Below, one piece after another: positions 1 through 9,163 of a stretch of DNA of 64,000 bases. Location: NCBI GenBank assembly GCA_043738385.1, contig JAYUGL010000167.1, positions 1 through 64,000 of the forward strand. The letters are read 5' to 3'. Made by a program: the position numbers and the translations under genes. The notes beneath the pieces were generated by a model. It saw nothing but the letters and a program-made list of their open reading frames with translations. It had not been told where the DNA came from and did not search any database. Position 1 is the stretch's first letter. The number at the start of each line of letters is the position of its first letter. Source of the stretch: JANYCD01 sp043738385 (lineage in GTDB: Bacteria; Pseudomonadota; Gammaproteobacteria; Burkholderiales; Rhodocyclaceae).

Positions 1-67
1 CGGCCGGCTGTTGCGTAAACTTTGCCGCACCACGCCGTTTGACGATGCTCACCTGAGGAGACAAGCG

Positions 68-1225
68 ATGGAAAAGTTCAGCATCAACGTACCGGATTCG
101 GTGATCACGGATTTGCACGACCGCCTCGCGCGAGCCCGCTTTCCGGACGATTTGGGAAACAATCAATGGGCCTACGGCACCAATGCGGAGTATCTGAAAG
201 AGCTTTGCACGTATTGGCGCACAGGCTTCGACTGGCGCGCGCAGGAAAAGGCGATCAACGCCTTTCCCCATTACCGGACCACGATCGAGGGTAACCCGAT
301 CCACTTCATCCACCAACCGGGCAAAGGGCCCAAGCCCATTCCGATCATCCTCAACCATGGTTGGCCGTGGACGTTTTGGGACATGAACAAAATCATTGGG
401 CCGCTCAGCGATCCCGCCGCTTACGGTGGCGACCCTGCCGATGCGTTCGACGTGATCGTGCCCTCCCTGCCCGGCTATGGCTATTCGACGCCGCTGGCGA
501 ACACCGGCCTGAATTTCTGGCGCACCGCCGACCTCTGGGTGCAACTGATGCAGGAGACGCTCGGCTACAAGCGCTTTGCTTCCTACGGCGGCGACTGGGG
601 CTCGCTGATCACCGCGCAGCTTGGTCACAAGCATGCCGACAAGTTGTATGGCATTTACGTCAGCCTGCCACTGCCGCTCGATCTTTTCTTCGGAACGCTG
701 CCGGGTGCAGATCAATACGCCCCGGACGAACAGGGATGGCACGCCGCCAACGAGCTTTTCTTCGCTACCGAAAGTGGATACTCAGCCCTCCAGGCAACCA
801 AACCGCAGACGCTGGCCTACGGCTTGAATGATTCGCCGGTGGCGCAATGCGCCTGGATTCTTGAAAAGCGCCGTACCTGGAGCGATTGCGGCGGCAACGT
901 GGAAAGCGTGTTCAGCAAGGACGAATTGCTGACGACCATGATGCTCTACTGGGCAACCGGCAGCGGCGGCAGTTCGGCGCGCTACTACTACGAGTGCACC
1001 CACAACCCGTGGAAGCCTTCCCATGACCGTTACCCGTGGGTGGAAGCGCCGACCGGCGTTGCCGTGTTCGAGAACGAGATCTTGCGGCTACCGAAGTCCT
1101 GGTCGGAACAGAACTACAACTTGAAAAGCTGGCGACGCTTTCCGCAGGGCGGCCATTTCGCGCCCATGGAGCGGCCCGACATCATCGTCTCCGAACTGCG
1201 GGAGTTCTTTCGGCCGCTGCGCTGA
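68..1225 (+). CDS. Epoxide hydrolase (EHN domain alpha/beta hydrolase)
   Basis: This 385-residue protein resembles microsomal-type epoxide hydrolases, which open epoxides to diols through an ester intermediate. The N-terminal EHN segment covers roughly residues 1-110. The oxyanion motif HGWP lies near residue 97, and GGDWG near residue 178 carries the nucleophilic Asp. The C-terminal GGHFAPMERP supplies the catalytic His. The ATG at 68 is chosen because a GAGGAG-like ribosome site lies just upstream; the frame is open further 5' but without a better start. It stands alone on the plus strand. Its substrate cannot be read from the sequence. Family call strong, physiological role unknown. Confidence 0.9.
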   Translation: MEKFSINVPDSVITDLHDRLARARFPDDLGNNQWAYGTNAEYLKELCTYWRTGFDWRAQEKAINAFPHYRTTIEGNPIHFIHQPGKGPKPIPIILNHGWPWTFWDMNKIIGPLSDPAAYGGDPADAFDVIVPSLPGYGYSTPLANTGLNFWRTADLWVQLMQETLGYKRFASYGGDWGSLITAQLGHKHADKLYGIYVSLPLPLDLFFGTLPGADQYAPDEQGWHAANELFFATESGYSALQATKPQTLAYGLNDSPVAQCAWILEKRRTWSDCGGNVESVFSKDELLTTMMLYWATGSGGSSARYYYECTHNPWKPSHDRYPWVEAPTGVAVFENEILRLPKSWSEQNYNLKSWRRFPQGGHFAPMERPDIIVSELREFFRPLR

Positions 1226-1323
1226 GCACTACAGCCACGCTGAAGGATGGCAATACCTTAGCCAAGGGCGCGAAATCCGGGATCAGAGAATATTTCGTTC
1301 TGGCGCAATTTGCCTTATCATGT

Positions 1324-1347
1324 ACAAAATATTGCACACTATTTTGT
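1324..1347. promoter_or_regulatory. Inverted repeat, probable operator of the toxin-antitoxin operon
   Basis: Two perfect 8-base arms, ACAAAATA and TATTTTGT, flank an 8-base spacer and end 13 bases before the antitoxin ATG. Phd/YefM antitoxins usually bind such palindromes to repress their own operon. The repeat is seen directly; the regulatory role is inferred. Confidence 0.5.
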
Positions 1348-1360
1348 TCTAAGGGTTGCC

Positions 1361-1651
1361 ATGGGAATTTCTTCAAACGATGTGGTGCCGTTCTCGCAGG
1401 CCCGCGCGAATCTCTCTGAATTGGCCGAGCAGGTCAAAGCGGGTGCTGAAAAGATCATCACCAAAAACGGGGAGAGCTATGTCGCGTTGATTGATGCGCG
1501 GCGTCTCGATCACTATCATCAACTGGAACGGGCCCGCATTCACCTGCTGCTGATCGATGAGGTCGAAAAGGGTTTGTCCGACATGGAGGCCGGTCGCGTC
1601 ACCGATGCCAAGGCGGCTCTGCGGAAGATCAAAAAGCGCCGCCTGAGATAG
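1361..1651 (+). CDS. Phd/YefM-family antitoxin
   Basis: A 96-residue protein whose N-terminus (VVPFSQARANLSELAEQV, then a KNGESYVALID strand) is the classic Phd/YefM fold: a DNA-binding dimer head with a C-terminal tail that wraps the toxin. The ATG at 1361 is preferred over an upstream in-frame start because the alignable fold begins here. The tail is rich in Lys and Arg and ends KKRRLR. The toxin gene starts nine bases after its stop, so the two form an operon, probably autoregulated through the palindrome before the start. Confidence 0.88.
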   Translation: MGISSNDVVPFSQARANLSELAEQVKAGAEKIITKNGESYVALIDARRLDHYHQLERARIHLLLIDEVEKGLSDMEAGRVTDAKAALRKIKKRRLR

Positions 1652-1660
1652 CGGATCGGA

Positions 1661-2038
1661 ATGGCAAACCGCAACAAGATCGTTGTCCGGTTTACGGGCA
1701 ACTTCGAGGCCAACCTGACATTGATCGAGGCATTCTGGATCGAGAACGAGCACCCTCAAGGTTTTGATCGTCTGCTCGATGAATTGGGAGAGACGGTCAT
1801 TCCCAACCTTGAACGCTTTCCTGCCATGGGAAGACCATTCCTCAAGAACCAGGCAGAGTCCGTCGAAGCATTGGCCCGACTGGAAAAAATCGAATCGCGT
1901 ATTACCAAGCTGGATGGCAAAGGCGAATTGCGTGAATACGTGATGGATGAGTATCTCGTCCTTTACGCAGTCCTGAAATCGGCGATCCATCTACTTGCCA
2001 TCAAGCACCAAAAGCAGTTGGCGTTTGATTTTATCTAG
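1661..2038 (+). CDS. RelE/ParE-superfamily toxin
   Basis: A 125-residue protein encoded directly downstream of a Phd/YefM antitoxin. It has the ParE/RelE outline: an N-terminal strand (KIVVRFTGNFEANL), a long helical stretch, a central RFPAMGRPF segment and C-terminal strands (LREYVMDEYLVLYAVLKSAIHLLAIKH). RelE members cut mRNA on the ribosome, whereas ParE members poison gyrase; the sequence does not decide which. It is slightly longer than typical members (90-105 residues) because of an extended middle. Context makes toxin function likely. Confidence 0.8.
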   Translation: MANRNKIVVRFTGNFEANLTLIEAFWIENEHPQGFDRLLDELGETVIPNLERFPAMGRPFLKNQAESVEALARLEKIESRITKLDGKGELREYVMDEYLVLYAVLKSAIHLLAIKHQKQLAFDFI

Positions 2039-2085
2039 ACAGGCTAGAGCGAATATTGGCGCAACTTCTATAAGAAGAGCGTTAG

Positions 2086-2946
2086 TCATAATGAATTAAA
2101 GAAATCTTTGTCGATGAAAACCTCTTCAACAACTCGTGTTCTGACCTCCACTCCTATTCGCAATTCCTTCAATTTCTGTGCAAGAGTTTCACCATCTATG
2201 AGATCAATTGGTGGGGCACCATCACGCTGTGCCTCTATCCGCGCATCCTTGGTGAAAGTTCCAGTAGTAATCAATAACCCTTTGTCGGCCCTGCCAACCA
2301 TGGCTCCCCTGAAATCTCTTACAACAGAAGCAGAAACGCTTCCTTGATATCGTTTGCTCTGGAAGATCACATGAAAGGAAAGCAAGCCACCCAGTCTCAC
2401 GACACCTTTTCCGTCAATGCCGCCGTCCCCTGATTTGCCTGTCACCTCAACTTGAATAAAGCCAGATTCACGCAATAATCTTTGGCACAACCGCTCAAAG
2501 GCATCTGGGGAAATTGATTTGACAACCTCCAGAATGTTGTCTTCCCATGACAACTCCTCCAAATCATCTTCCAAAGACAAAACGTGGGGTTGTGCCGCTT
2601 CATCAGGCATCTTTTTTTCTGACTGGCGATCAAGCGCAAGAACAAATTTCTTTACTTGTGCTGGATCGACTGTTGTCGTATTTCTACCTACGGTAGTCAG
2701 AGACCACACACCCCTGCTGCTATTTTCCAGTATTCCGAAGCGCTTCAAATAGTTTCTCGCCCAAGCCAATCGATAACTTAGTTTCGTTCTATTACCACGA
2801 TGTATCTCAGCAATCTCAGCCTCCGTGAGTTTGAGGAACTCCGCAACTTTGTCCTCTTGCTCCTCAACATTCGCCGATCCACCAAGCGAATGAATTGCCT
2901 CCAAAAGAGGTTGGAATAGTTCGTCATATCTTGGAATCGTCGTCAT
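2086..2946 (-). CDS. Mrr-like restriction endonuclease
   Basis: A 286-residue protein with an N-terminal winged-helix Mrr_N domain (about residues 5-90) and a C-terminal Mrr_cat PD-(D/E)XK nuclease domain (about 135-260). The catalytic signature is visible as SGDGGIDG followed by FQSKRY, the D...QxK form of this fold. Mrr proteins cut modified, usually methylated, DNA. It sits six bases after the end of metH on the same strand, and the coding region is noticeably less GC-rich than metH, which hints at separate acquisition. No methyltransferase lies nearby, consistent with a stand-alone modification-dependent enzyme. Confidence 0.88.
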   Translation of the reverse strand: MTTIPRYDELFQPLLEAIHSLGGSANVEEQEDKVAEFLKLTEAEIAEIHRGNRTKLSYRLAWARNYLKRFGILENSSRGVWSLTTVGRNTTTVDPAQVKKFVLALDRQSEKKMPDEAAQPHVLSLEDDLEELSWEDNILEVVKSISPDAFERLCQRLLRESGFIQVEVTGKSGDGGIDGKGVVRLGGLLSFHVIFQSKRYQGSVSASVVRDFRGAMVGRADKGLLITTGTFTKDARIEAQRDGAPPIDLIDGETLAQKLKELRIGVEVRTRVVEEVFIDKDFFNSL

Positions 2947-2952
2947 AAACTC

Positions 2953-5900
2953 TTAGAGAATCGGCGCCAGCCAGCGCTCCGCCTCGGCAACGCTCATGCC
3001 GCTGCGCTGCGCCCAGTCTTCAAGCTGGTCGCGGCCGATCTTGCTCACCGCAAAGTAATGCGCCTCCGGGTGGGCGAGGTAGAAGCCCGCCACCGCCGCG
3101 GTCGGCGTCATGGCGAAATTTTCGGTGATATTCATGCCGACTTTATTCGTCACGTCGAGCAGGCGGAACAATTCGCCCTTGACCGTATGGTCCGGGCAGG
3201 CTGGGTAGCCGGGGGCGGGGCGGATGCCGCGATATTGTTCGGCGATCAAAGCCTCGTTGCCGAGTTGCTCATCAGCCGCATAACCCCAGTACTCCTTGCG
3301 CACCCGCTCGTGCAGCCACTCGGCGCACGCTTCGGCAAGCCGGTCGGCAATCGATTTCAGCATGATGGCGCGGTAGTCGTCTTGCGCGGCCTCGAATTCG
3401 GCGAGCTTTTTTTCGATGCCGATGCCCGCAGTGACGGCGAAAGCGCCCGCGTAGTCGGCGGCGCCGCCTTGTTCTTCAATACGCGGCGCGACAAAGTCGG
3501 TGAGACATTCGTTGGGCTTGCCCTCGGGTCGCTGATGCTGCTGGCGCAGTCCGCGCCACGTGGCCAGCACTTTGTCGCGCGACTCATCCTGAAACAGCGC
3601 GATGTCGTCGCCCACTGCGTTGGCGGGGAAGATGCCGAATACCGCATTGGCCTTCAGCCACTTGCGCTGGATGACTTGCTCCAGCATTTCCTTGCCGTCG
3701 CGAAACACGTTGCGCGCGGCTTCGCCGACGATCGCGTCATCGAGGATCTTCGGATAGGCGCCGGCCAGATCCCAGGTCTGGAAAAACGGACCCCAGTCGA
3801 TGTACTTCGCCAGCGTGGCGAGATCGACATTGCGCAGCACGGTGACGCCGGTCTTGTACGGCTTCACCGGCGCGTAGACGAGCTTGGCGCGGTTGGCGCG
3901 CGCGGTGGCCAGTGACACCAGCGTCACGCCTTTCTTGTTGGCATGCTGGATGCGCACTTTCTCGTAGTCCGCCGCCACTTCAGCCTTGTAATCGGCGGCA
4001 TGATCGATGGAAAGCAGCTTGGTCACCACACCCACGGCACGCGAGGCGTCGGGCACGTAGACCACCGGCGACTGGTAATTGGGCGCGATCTTGATGGCGG
4101 TGTGAGCACGCGAAGTCGTCGCACCCCCGATCAGCAGTGGCACGATGAAACCCTGGCGCTGCATTTCTGCCGCGACATGGCTCATTTCTTCGAGCGAGGG
4201 CGTGATCAATCCTGACAGGCCAATCACGTCGACGCCATGCTCGCGCGCGGCGTTGAGAATTTTTTCGGTCGCCACCATCACGCCAAGGTCGATCACTTCG
4301 TAGCCATTGCAGCCCAGCACTACGCCGACGATATTCTTGCCGATGTCGTGCACGTCACCCTTGACCGTGGCCATGATGATGCGGCCCTTGGAAGTGACGC
4401 CGGTGCGGATTTTTTCCGCCTCGATGTAGGGCAACAGATGGGCCACCGCCTGCTTCATCACGCGCGCCGATTTCACCACCTGGGGCAGAAACATTTTGCC
4501 GGCGCCGAACAGGTCGCCGACCACATTCATGCCGGCCATCAGCGGCCCCTCGATCACGCCCAGCGGCGGACCGCCCGCGGCTTCAACTGCCGCGCGACAC
4601 TCTTCGGTGTCGGCCACCACGTACTCGGTGATGCCCTTGACCAGCGCATGTTCAAGACGTTTTTCAACCGTCCATTCGCGCCAGGCCAGATCCTGCACAT
4701 TTTCCTTGGCCTGGCCCTTCACCGTTTGCGCAAATTCGACCAGTGCTTCACCGGCACCAGGATTGCGATTCAACACCACATCCTCGACCTTCTGCTTCAA
4801 CGCCGGATCGAGATCGTCGTAAACGCCCAGCTGGCCGGCGTTGACGATGCCCATGGTGAGCCCGGCCTGGACCGCGTGGTAGAGGAACACGGTGTGGATC
4901 GCCTCGCGCACCGGGTCGTTGCCGCGGAACGAGAAGCTCACATTTGAAACGCCGCCGCTGGTCTTGGCATATGGCAGATTGGCCTTGATCCATTTTAGTG
5001 CTTCGATGAAATCCACCGCGTAGTTGTCGTGCTCGGGGATGCCCGTGGCGATGGCGAAGATGTTGGCATCGAAGATGATGTCCTCGGCCGGAAAGCCGTC
5101 AGCGACCAGCAGGTCATAAGCCCTCTGGCAGATGGTGGTCTTGCGCGCGTAGGTGTCGGCCTGACCCTGCTCATCGAAGGCCATCACAATCACCGCTGCG
5201 CCATAACGGCGGGCGAGGCGCGCTTGTTCGAGGAACTTGACTTCGCCTTCCTTCATCGAAATCGAGTTGACGATGCCCTTGCCCTGCACGCACTTGAGGC
5301 CCGCCTCGATCACTTCCCACTTCGAGGAATCGAGCATGATGGGCACCCGGCTGATGTCCGGCTCGGCGGCAATGAGCTTGCAGAAACGCTCCATCGCCGC
5401 TTTGGAATCCAGCATGGCTTCGTCCATGTTGATATCGATGATCTGCGCGCCATTCTCCACCTGGCTGCGCGCCACGGCCAGCGCGGCGTCGAAACGGCCT
5501 TCGAGGATCATGCGGGCGAAGGCCTTGGAGCCGGTGACGTTGGTGCGCTCACCGGCATTGACGAAGAGGTTGTCGGCGTCGATGTTGAATGGCTCCAAAC
5601 CGGATAAGCGCAGCTTGCGTTGCGGCGCTACTGGCGTGCGTGGCTTGACGCTGGCCAATGCATCGGCGATGGCCTTGATGTGCTCGGGCGTGGTGCCGCA
5701 GCAACCGCCGGCGATGTTGATCAAGCCCTGCTTGCCCCAGTCGCCGATCTCGCCGGCCAGCGCTTCGGCGGTTTCATCGTAGCCGCCGAAGGCATTGGGC
5801 AGCCCGGCGTTGGGGTGGGCGGAGATGAAACAATCGCAGACGCGGGAAAGCTCCTCCACATATTGACGCAACTCCTTTGCGCCGAGCGCGCAATTGAGAC

Positions 5901-6627
5901 CGAAGGACAGCGGCCGTGCGTGGGCCAGCGAATTCCAGAAGGCTTCCGCCGTCTGGCCGGAAAGAGTGCGGCCCGAGGCGTCGGTGATGGTGCCGGAAAT
6001 CATGATCGGCCAACGCCGTCCGGCGGCATCGAAAAATTGCTCGATGGCGAACAGCGCCGCTTTGGCGTTGAGCGTGTCGAAGACCGTCTCGACCAGAATC
6101 AGATCGGCACCGCCCTCGACCAGACCCTTGACCGACTCGGTGTAGTTGTCCACCAGTTCGTCGAAACTGATGTTGCGGAAGCCTGGGTCATTGACATCGG
6201 GCGACAGCGACGCGGTACGCGACGTCGGGCCCAGCACGCCAGCGACGAAGCGCGGCTTGTCGGGTGTGGAGAACTTGTCGCAGGCTTCCCGCGCCAGCTG
6301 TGCGCCGACGACGTTCAATTCATAAGCGATGTCCGCCAGCCCGTACTCCGCCTGCGAGACGCGGGTGGCGTTGAAGGTGCTGGTCTCGATGATGTCGGCA
6401 CCGGCGGCCAGATACCCCTCGTGGATACCGCGGATCACGTCGGACTGGCTCAACAGCAGCAGATCGTTGTTGCCCCTCACGTCCTTGCCGTGAGTGGCAA
6501 AGCGCGTGCCGCGGTAGTCGGCCTCGGTGAGATTGTGCCGCTGCACCATGGTGCCCATTGCGCCGTCCAGAATGAGGATGCGGCGACGAAGAAGCTGGGT
6601 AATCTCTTGGGTACGGTCTGGTTGCAT
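2953..6627 (-). CDS. metH: Cobalamin-dependent methionine synthase
   Basis: Full-length MetH (1224 residues; E. coli about 1227). It transfers the methyl group of 5-methyl-THF to homocysteine through methylcobalamin. Domains run in order: homocysteine-binding (about 1-330, with the zinc-site GGCCGTTPEH), pterin-binding (about 350-620), B12-binding (about 650-900, with GDVHDIGKNI carrying the lower-axial His) and the C-terminal AdoMet-activation domain. The ATG at 6627 (MQPDRTQE) is preferred over an upstream alternative that would run through a terminator-like hairpin. Expression is probably controlled in the leader (see the promoter and hairpin entries). Confidence 0.97.
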   Translation of the reverse strand: MQPDRTQEITQLLRRRILILDGAMGTMVQRHNLTEADYRGTRFATHGKDVRGNNDLLLLSQSDVIRGIHEGYLAAGADIIETSTFNATRVSQAEYGLADIAYELNVVGAQLAREACDKFSTPDKPRFVAGVLGPTSRTASLSPDVNDPGFRNISFDELVDNYTESVKGLVEGGADLILVETVFDTLNAKAALFAIEQFFDAAGRRWPIMISGTITDASGRTLSGQTAEAFWNSLAHARPLSFGLNCALGAKELRQYVEELSRVCDCFISAHPNAGLPNAFGGYDETAEALAGEIGDWGKQGLINIAGGCCGTTPEHIKAIADALASVKPRTPVAPQRKLRLSGLEPFNIDADNLFVNAGERTNVTGSKAFARMILEGRFDAALAVARSQVENGAQIIDINMDEAMLDSKAAMERFCKLIAAEPDISRVPIMLDSSKWEVIEAGLKCVQGKGIVNSISMKEGEVKFLEQARLARRYGAAVIVMAFDEQGQADTYARKTTICQRAYDLLVADGFPAEDIIFDANIFAIATGIPEHDNYAVDFIEALKWIKANLPYAKTSGGVSNVSFSFRGNDPVREAIHTVFLYHAVQAGLTMGIVNAGQLGVYDDLDPALKQKVEDVVLNRNPGAGEALVEFAQTVKGQAKENVQDLAWREWTVEKRLEHALVKGITEYVVADTEECRAAVEAAGGPPLGVIEGPLMAGMNVVGDLFGAGKMFLPQVVKSARVMKQAVAHLLPYIEAEKIRTGVTSKGRIIMATVKGDVHDIGKNIVGVVLGCNGYEVIDLGVMVATEKILNAAREHGVDVIGLSGLITPSLEEMSHVAAEMQRQGFIVPLLIGGATTSRAHTAIKIAPNYQSPVVYVPDASRAVGVVTKLLSIDHAADYKAEVAADYEKVRIQHANKKGVTLVSLATARANRAKLVYAPVKPYKTGVTVLRNVDLATLAKYIDWGPFFQTWDLAGAYPKILDDAIVGEAARNVFRDGKEMLEQVIQRKWLKANAVFGIFPANAVGDDIALFQDESRDKVLATWRGLRQQHQRPEGKPNECLTDFVAPRIEEQGGAADYAGAFAVTAGIGIEKKLAEFEAAQDDYRAIMLKSIADRLAEACAEWLHERVRKEYWGYAADEQLGNEALIAEQYRGIRPAPGYPACPDHTVKGELFRLLDVTNKVGMNITENFAMTPTAAVAGFYLAHPEAHYFAVSKIGRDQLEDWAQRSGMSVAEAERWLAPIL

Positions 6628-6636
6628 AAGCTGATT

Positions 6637-6680
6637 CCAAAAAAGCAAAACCCGTTCGACCAAATGAGCGGAACGGGTTT
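6637..6680 (-). terminator. Intrinsic terminator/attenuator in the metH leader
   Basis: Perfect 10-base arms (6648-6657 and 6671-6680, AAACCCGTTC/GAACGGGTTT) with a 13-base loop are followed on the minus strand by GCTTTTTT. The hairpin ends only some ten bases before the metH ATG. No minus-strand gene lies upstream that it could terminate, so it is best read as an attenuator of metH. Confidence 0.65.
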
Positions 6681-6693
6681 GTTTAACGCGTCT

Positions 6694-6717
6694 CGCTTTA
6701 GCCGCACTTGTAAAGCG
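6694..6717 (-). promoter_or_regulatory. Leader hairpin upstream of the metH attenuator
   Basis: A 7-base perfect stem (CGCTTTA/TAAAGCG) with a 10-base loop lies between the predicted metH start site and the terminator hairpin. With the terminator it forms a two-hairpin leader. It does not match the SAM-I, SAM-II, SAH or cobalamin riboswitch cores as I know them, so the ligand, if any, is unknown. Confidence 0.4.
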
Positions 6718-6755
6718 CCCGCAAGCTGAAACTCAAATCGGCGCTATGGGGCGGA

Positions 6756-6784
6756 ACCATACCTGCCAATACCAGCGATGTCAA
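6756..6784 (-). promoter_or_regulatory. Sigma-70 promoter for metH
   Basis: On the minus strand TTGACA (6784-6779) is separated by 17 bases from TATGGT (6761-6756). This gives a start near 6748 and a leader of about 120 bases containing two hairpins. Consensus match is strong; no experimental support. Confidence 0.6.
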
Positions 6785-6855
6785 ACGGTGCCCGTGACGC
6801 CGCAAGTCGCCGACGCCAGGCAAACCGGCGGGACGACACGAGTCAGGCTGGTCAA

Positions 6856-6884
6856 TTGATTCTTCCTACCGGCTCGGATATGAT
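6856..6884 (+). promoter_or_regulatory. Sigma-70 promoter for the RHH-PIN operon
   Basis: TTGATT (6856-6861), a 17-base spacer and TATGAT (6879-6884) precede an AAGGAG ribosome site and the antitoxin ATG. It is divergent from the metH promoter about 70 bases away. Confidence 0.6.
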
Positions 6885-6913
6885 ATGTACTACCGTCCTA
6901 CAAGGAGATCCAC

Positions 6914-7171
6914 ATGCCATTGTCCGTTCGTTTGTCGCCCAAGGAAAATGCGCTGTTGGAAGCCGCCAGCCGACAAACCGCGCGCAGCAAAAGCGAACTG
7001 GTGCGCCAAGGTGTGCGTGAACTATGCCAGCGTCTGGCGCGGGGCGAAAAGACCCCCTATGACCTGGGCAAAGGATTGTTCGGGGCCGGCTCGCTGGGTG
7101 CCACACCGACCGACCCGGTTAAACGCGCCGTATGGGAGAAGCTGCGTGCCAAGCATGGCCGCTTGGGTTGA
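6914..7171 (+). CDS. Ribbon-helix-helix antitoxin (CopG-like)
   Basis: An 85-residue protein beginning MPLSVRLSPKENALLEAAS, the strand-then-helix pattern of ribbon-helix-helix DNA-binding dimers. A C-terminal toxin-binding tail follows. A clear AAGGAG lies six bases before the ATG. The next gene, a PIN-domain protein, overlaps its end by 17 bases, which fits an antitoxin-toxin pair with coupled translation. These antitoxins normally repress their own promoter. Confidence 0.85.
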   Translation: MPLSVRLSPKENALLEAASRQTARSKSELVRQGVRELCQRLARGEKTPYDLGKGLFGAGSLGATPTDPVKRAVWEKLRAKHGRLG

Positions 7172-7562
7172 CACGGGATTTCTCGTCGCCCTGTTCGCCG
7201 GAGATGACCGCTACCATGCATCGGCGGTCGATTTTCTCAAGGGGGCAGGAAACATTGAGTTTCACACGATCTGGCCGGTAATCTCCGAAGCCAGCTTCTT
7301 TCTCGACAACGCCGGCAAGGCGGCCATGCTGGAGTGGCTAGAAGAAGGGGCCATCCTGTTCCATGAAATCGGCCTGGGCGACCTGCCAGCGATTCGCGCC
7401 ACGCTGAAAAAATACCGTGACCTTTCGCCCGACTTCACTGATGCGGCGCTGGTCACGCTGGCGGGTATCCACGGCATCACCAAGATCGTGACCGTGGATG
7501 TGCGGGATTTCTCGGCATACCGAACTCGTGACGGGAAGTCTATCGAGCGGCTGTGGTTGTAA
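7155..7562 (+). CDS. PIN-domain ribonuclease toxin (VapC-like)
   Basis: A 135-residue PIN protein: AWVDTGFLVALF carries the first acidic residue, PVISEASFFLD the Glu of the active site, and SPDFTDAALVTLA the downstream Asp pair; VTVDVRDFSAYR closes the fold. PIN toxins cut tRNA or mRNA with Mg2+. The ATG at 7155 is chosen because homology starts there and it overlaps the antitoxin reading frame, typical of such pairs. The frame is open upstream, but that part matches nothing. Confidence 0.85.
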   Translation: MAAWVDTGFLVALFAGDDRYHASAVDFLKGAGNIEFHTIWPVISEASFFLDNAGKAAMLEWLEEGAILFHEIGLGDLPAIRATLKKYRDLSPDFTDAALVTLAGIHGITKIVTVDVRDFSAYRTRDGKSIERLWL

Positions 7563-7611
7563 TTAACACCTGCTTTCATCGCGTTTTTGCACGGCTTGGG
7601 GCACAAGCAGG

Positions 7612-9138
7612 CTACCCAAAATTCTTCAAATACCGCTCGCGCAACACGTTCTTCTGTACCTTGCCCATCGCGTTGCGCGGCAGGTCATTGACGAGGAACA
7701 CCCGCTTGGGTAATTTGAAATTGGCGATGCTGCCCTTCAGCGCGGCGGCAATGCTGCTTTCGGAGAGCGCCGCGCCCACCGCGTTGTTCCGCCGCACCAC
7801 CACCGCGGTCACTGCTTCACCAAAGTCCGCATGCGGCAAACCGATTACCGCGGACTCTGCGACGCCCGGCAAGGCGTCGATCATGTCCTCTATTTCCTTG
7901 GGGTAAACATTGAGGCCACCGGTAATAACCAAGTCTTTGGAGCGACCGACGATGCTGATGTAGCCGTCGCTATCCCTCTGTCCCATGTCGCCGGTCTTGA
8001 ACCAGCCGTCGGTGGTGAATTCTTCTTTTGTCTTTTCCGGCATCCGCCAGTAGCCCGAAAATACATTATCCCCGCGCACCTGGATGCTGCCGATCTTGCC
8101 CGGCGCGCAAGCGTGACCGCTGTCATCGACGATGCGCACTTCGGTGCAAGGCAACGAAAATCCGACCGTGCCGCCGCGCCGCTCGCCCGCGTAGGGGTTG
8201 GACGTGAACATGCCGCCTTCGGTCATGCCGTAGCGTTCGAGGATGGTATGGCCGGTACGTGAAATGAATTGGTCAAAGGTTTCCCTGAGCAGCGGCGCCG
8301 AGCCGGAAATGAACAGGCGCATGTTGGCGCAGCGTTGCCCGGTAAACTCCGCTTCGGCGAGCAGACGCACGTAATAGGTCGGCACGCCCATGAATACGGT
8401 GGCCTGCGGCATTAGTTGCAGCGCGCGTTTGGCGTCGAACTTGGCTTCGAAGAGCATCGCCGAACCGTTCAGCAGCGCACAATGAGTGGCGATGAACAGG
8501 CCGTGAACATGAAATGTCGGCAACATGTGCAACAGCACGTCGCCTTTATGGAAGTGCCAGAATTTGTGCAGCGCCTGAGCATTCACCGCAAGATTGCGAT
8601 GGGTCAGCATCGCGCCCTTGGAACGACCGGTGGTACCGGAGGTGTAGAGAATGGCGGCGAGATCGTCGCCTTTACGCGCGATGGTGCTGAACCTGTCGGC
8701 ATAGGGCGCGGCGGCATTGATCAACGAGCCGCGTCCCTCATCGTCCAGTTCCAGCACATGCGCCACGCCGATTTTTGCCGCAAGCTCGGCCGCCAATGTG
8801 CGCGATTGCGGGCGACATACCAATAGGCCGGGTCGGGCGTCGCCAAGAAAGTATTCGAGCTCATACCGTTGATAGGCCGGGTTCAGCGGCAGGAACACCA
8901 TGCCGGCACGCAGCGTGGCGAGGTAGAGTACCAGCGCCTCAGGCGTTTTTTCCACCTGCGCGGCCACGCGGTCGCCGGGTTGCAGACCGAGGGCGATGAT
9001 CAGGTTGGCGATGCGTGCACTGGCACGTTGGACATCTCGATAGGTCCATATCCTGCCATCGGACAGGATCATGCACGGAGCATCGGGGTTCTGCGGAAAT
9101 CCCGCTGCAAGGAGACTGTAGAGGTTCTCGTTATTCAT
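7612..9138 (-). CDS. Malonyl-CoA synthetase-like acyl-CoA ligase
   Basis: A 508-residue member of the adenylate-forming family. The P-loop-like YTSGTTGRSKGAML is at about residues 165-178, the ERYGMTEGG motif at about 300 and GWFKTGDMG at about 390. The C-terminus LPRNAMGKVQKNVLRE carries the catalytic Lys. The segment FHVHGLFIATHCALLNG followed by VFMGVPTYYVRLL is characteristic of MatB/ACSF3 malonate-CoA ligases, so malonate or methylmalonate is the likeliest substrate. An in-frame TTG at 9150 is an alternative start. A terminator separates it from the RND gene upstream. Confidence 0.8.
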   Translation of the reverse strand: MNNENLYSLLAAGFPQNPDAPCMILSDGRIWTYRDVQRASARIANLIIALGLQPGDRVAAQVEKTPEALVLYLATLRAGMVFLPLNPAYQRYELEYFLGDARPGLLVCRPQSRTLAAELAAKIGVAHVLELDDEGRGSLINAAAPYADRFSTIARKGDDLAAILYTSGTTGRSKGAMLTHRNLAVNAQALHKFWHFHKGDVLLHMLPTFHVHGLFIATHCALLNGSAMLFEAKFDAKRALQLMPQATVFMGVPTYYVRLLAEAEFTGQRCANMRLFISGSAPLLRETFDQFISRTGHTILERYGMTEGGMFTSNPYAGERRGGTVGFSLPCTEVRIVDDSGHACAPGKIGSIQVRGDNVFSGYWRMPEKTKEEFTTDGWFKTGDMGQRDSDGYISIVGRSKDLVITGGLNVYPKEIEDMIDALPGVAESAVIGLPHADFGEAVTAVVVRRNNAVGAALSESSIAAALKGSIANFKLPKRVFLVNDLPRNAMGKVQKNVLRERYLKNFG

Positions 9139-9163
9139 GGCGCTGATCAATCATCCCAAAATG

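Noticed and set aside
5620..6729. Long plus-strand open frame opposite metH
   Set aside because: Fully antisense to metH, Arg/Gly/His-rich composition, no recognisable domain; a GC-rich shadow.
6628..6760. SAH or cobalamin riboswitch before metH
   Set aside because: I could not find the conserved core of either class; only generic hairpins are visible.
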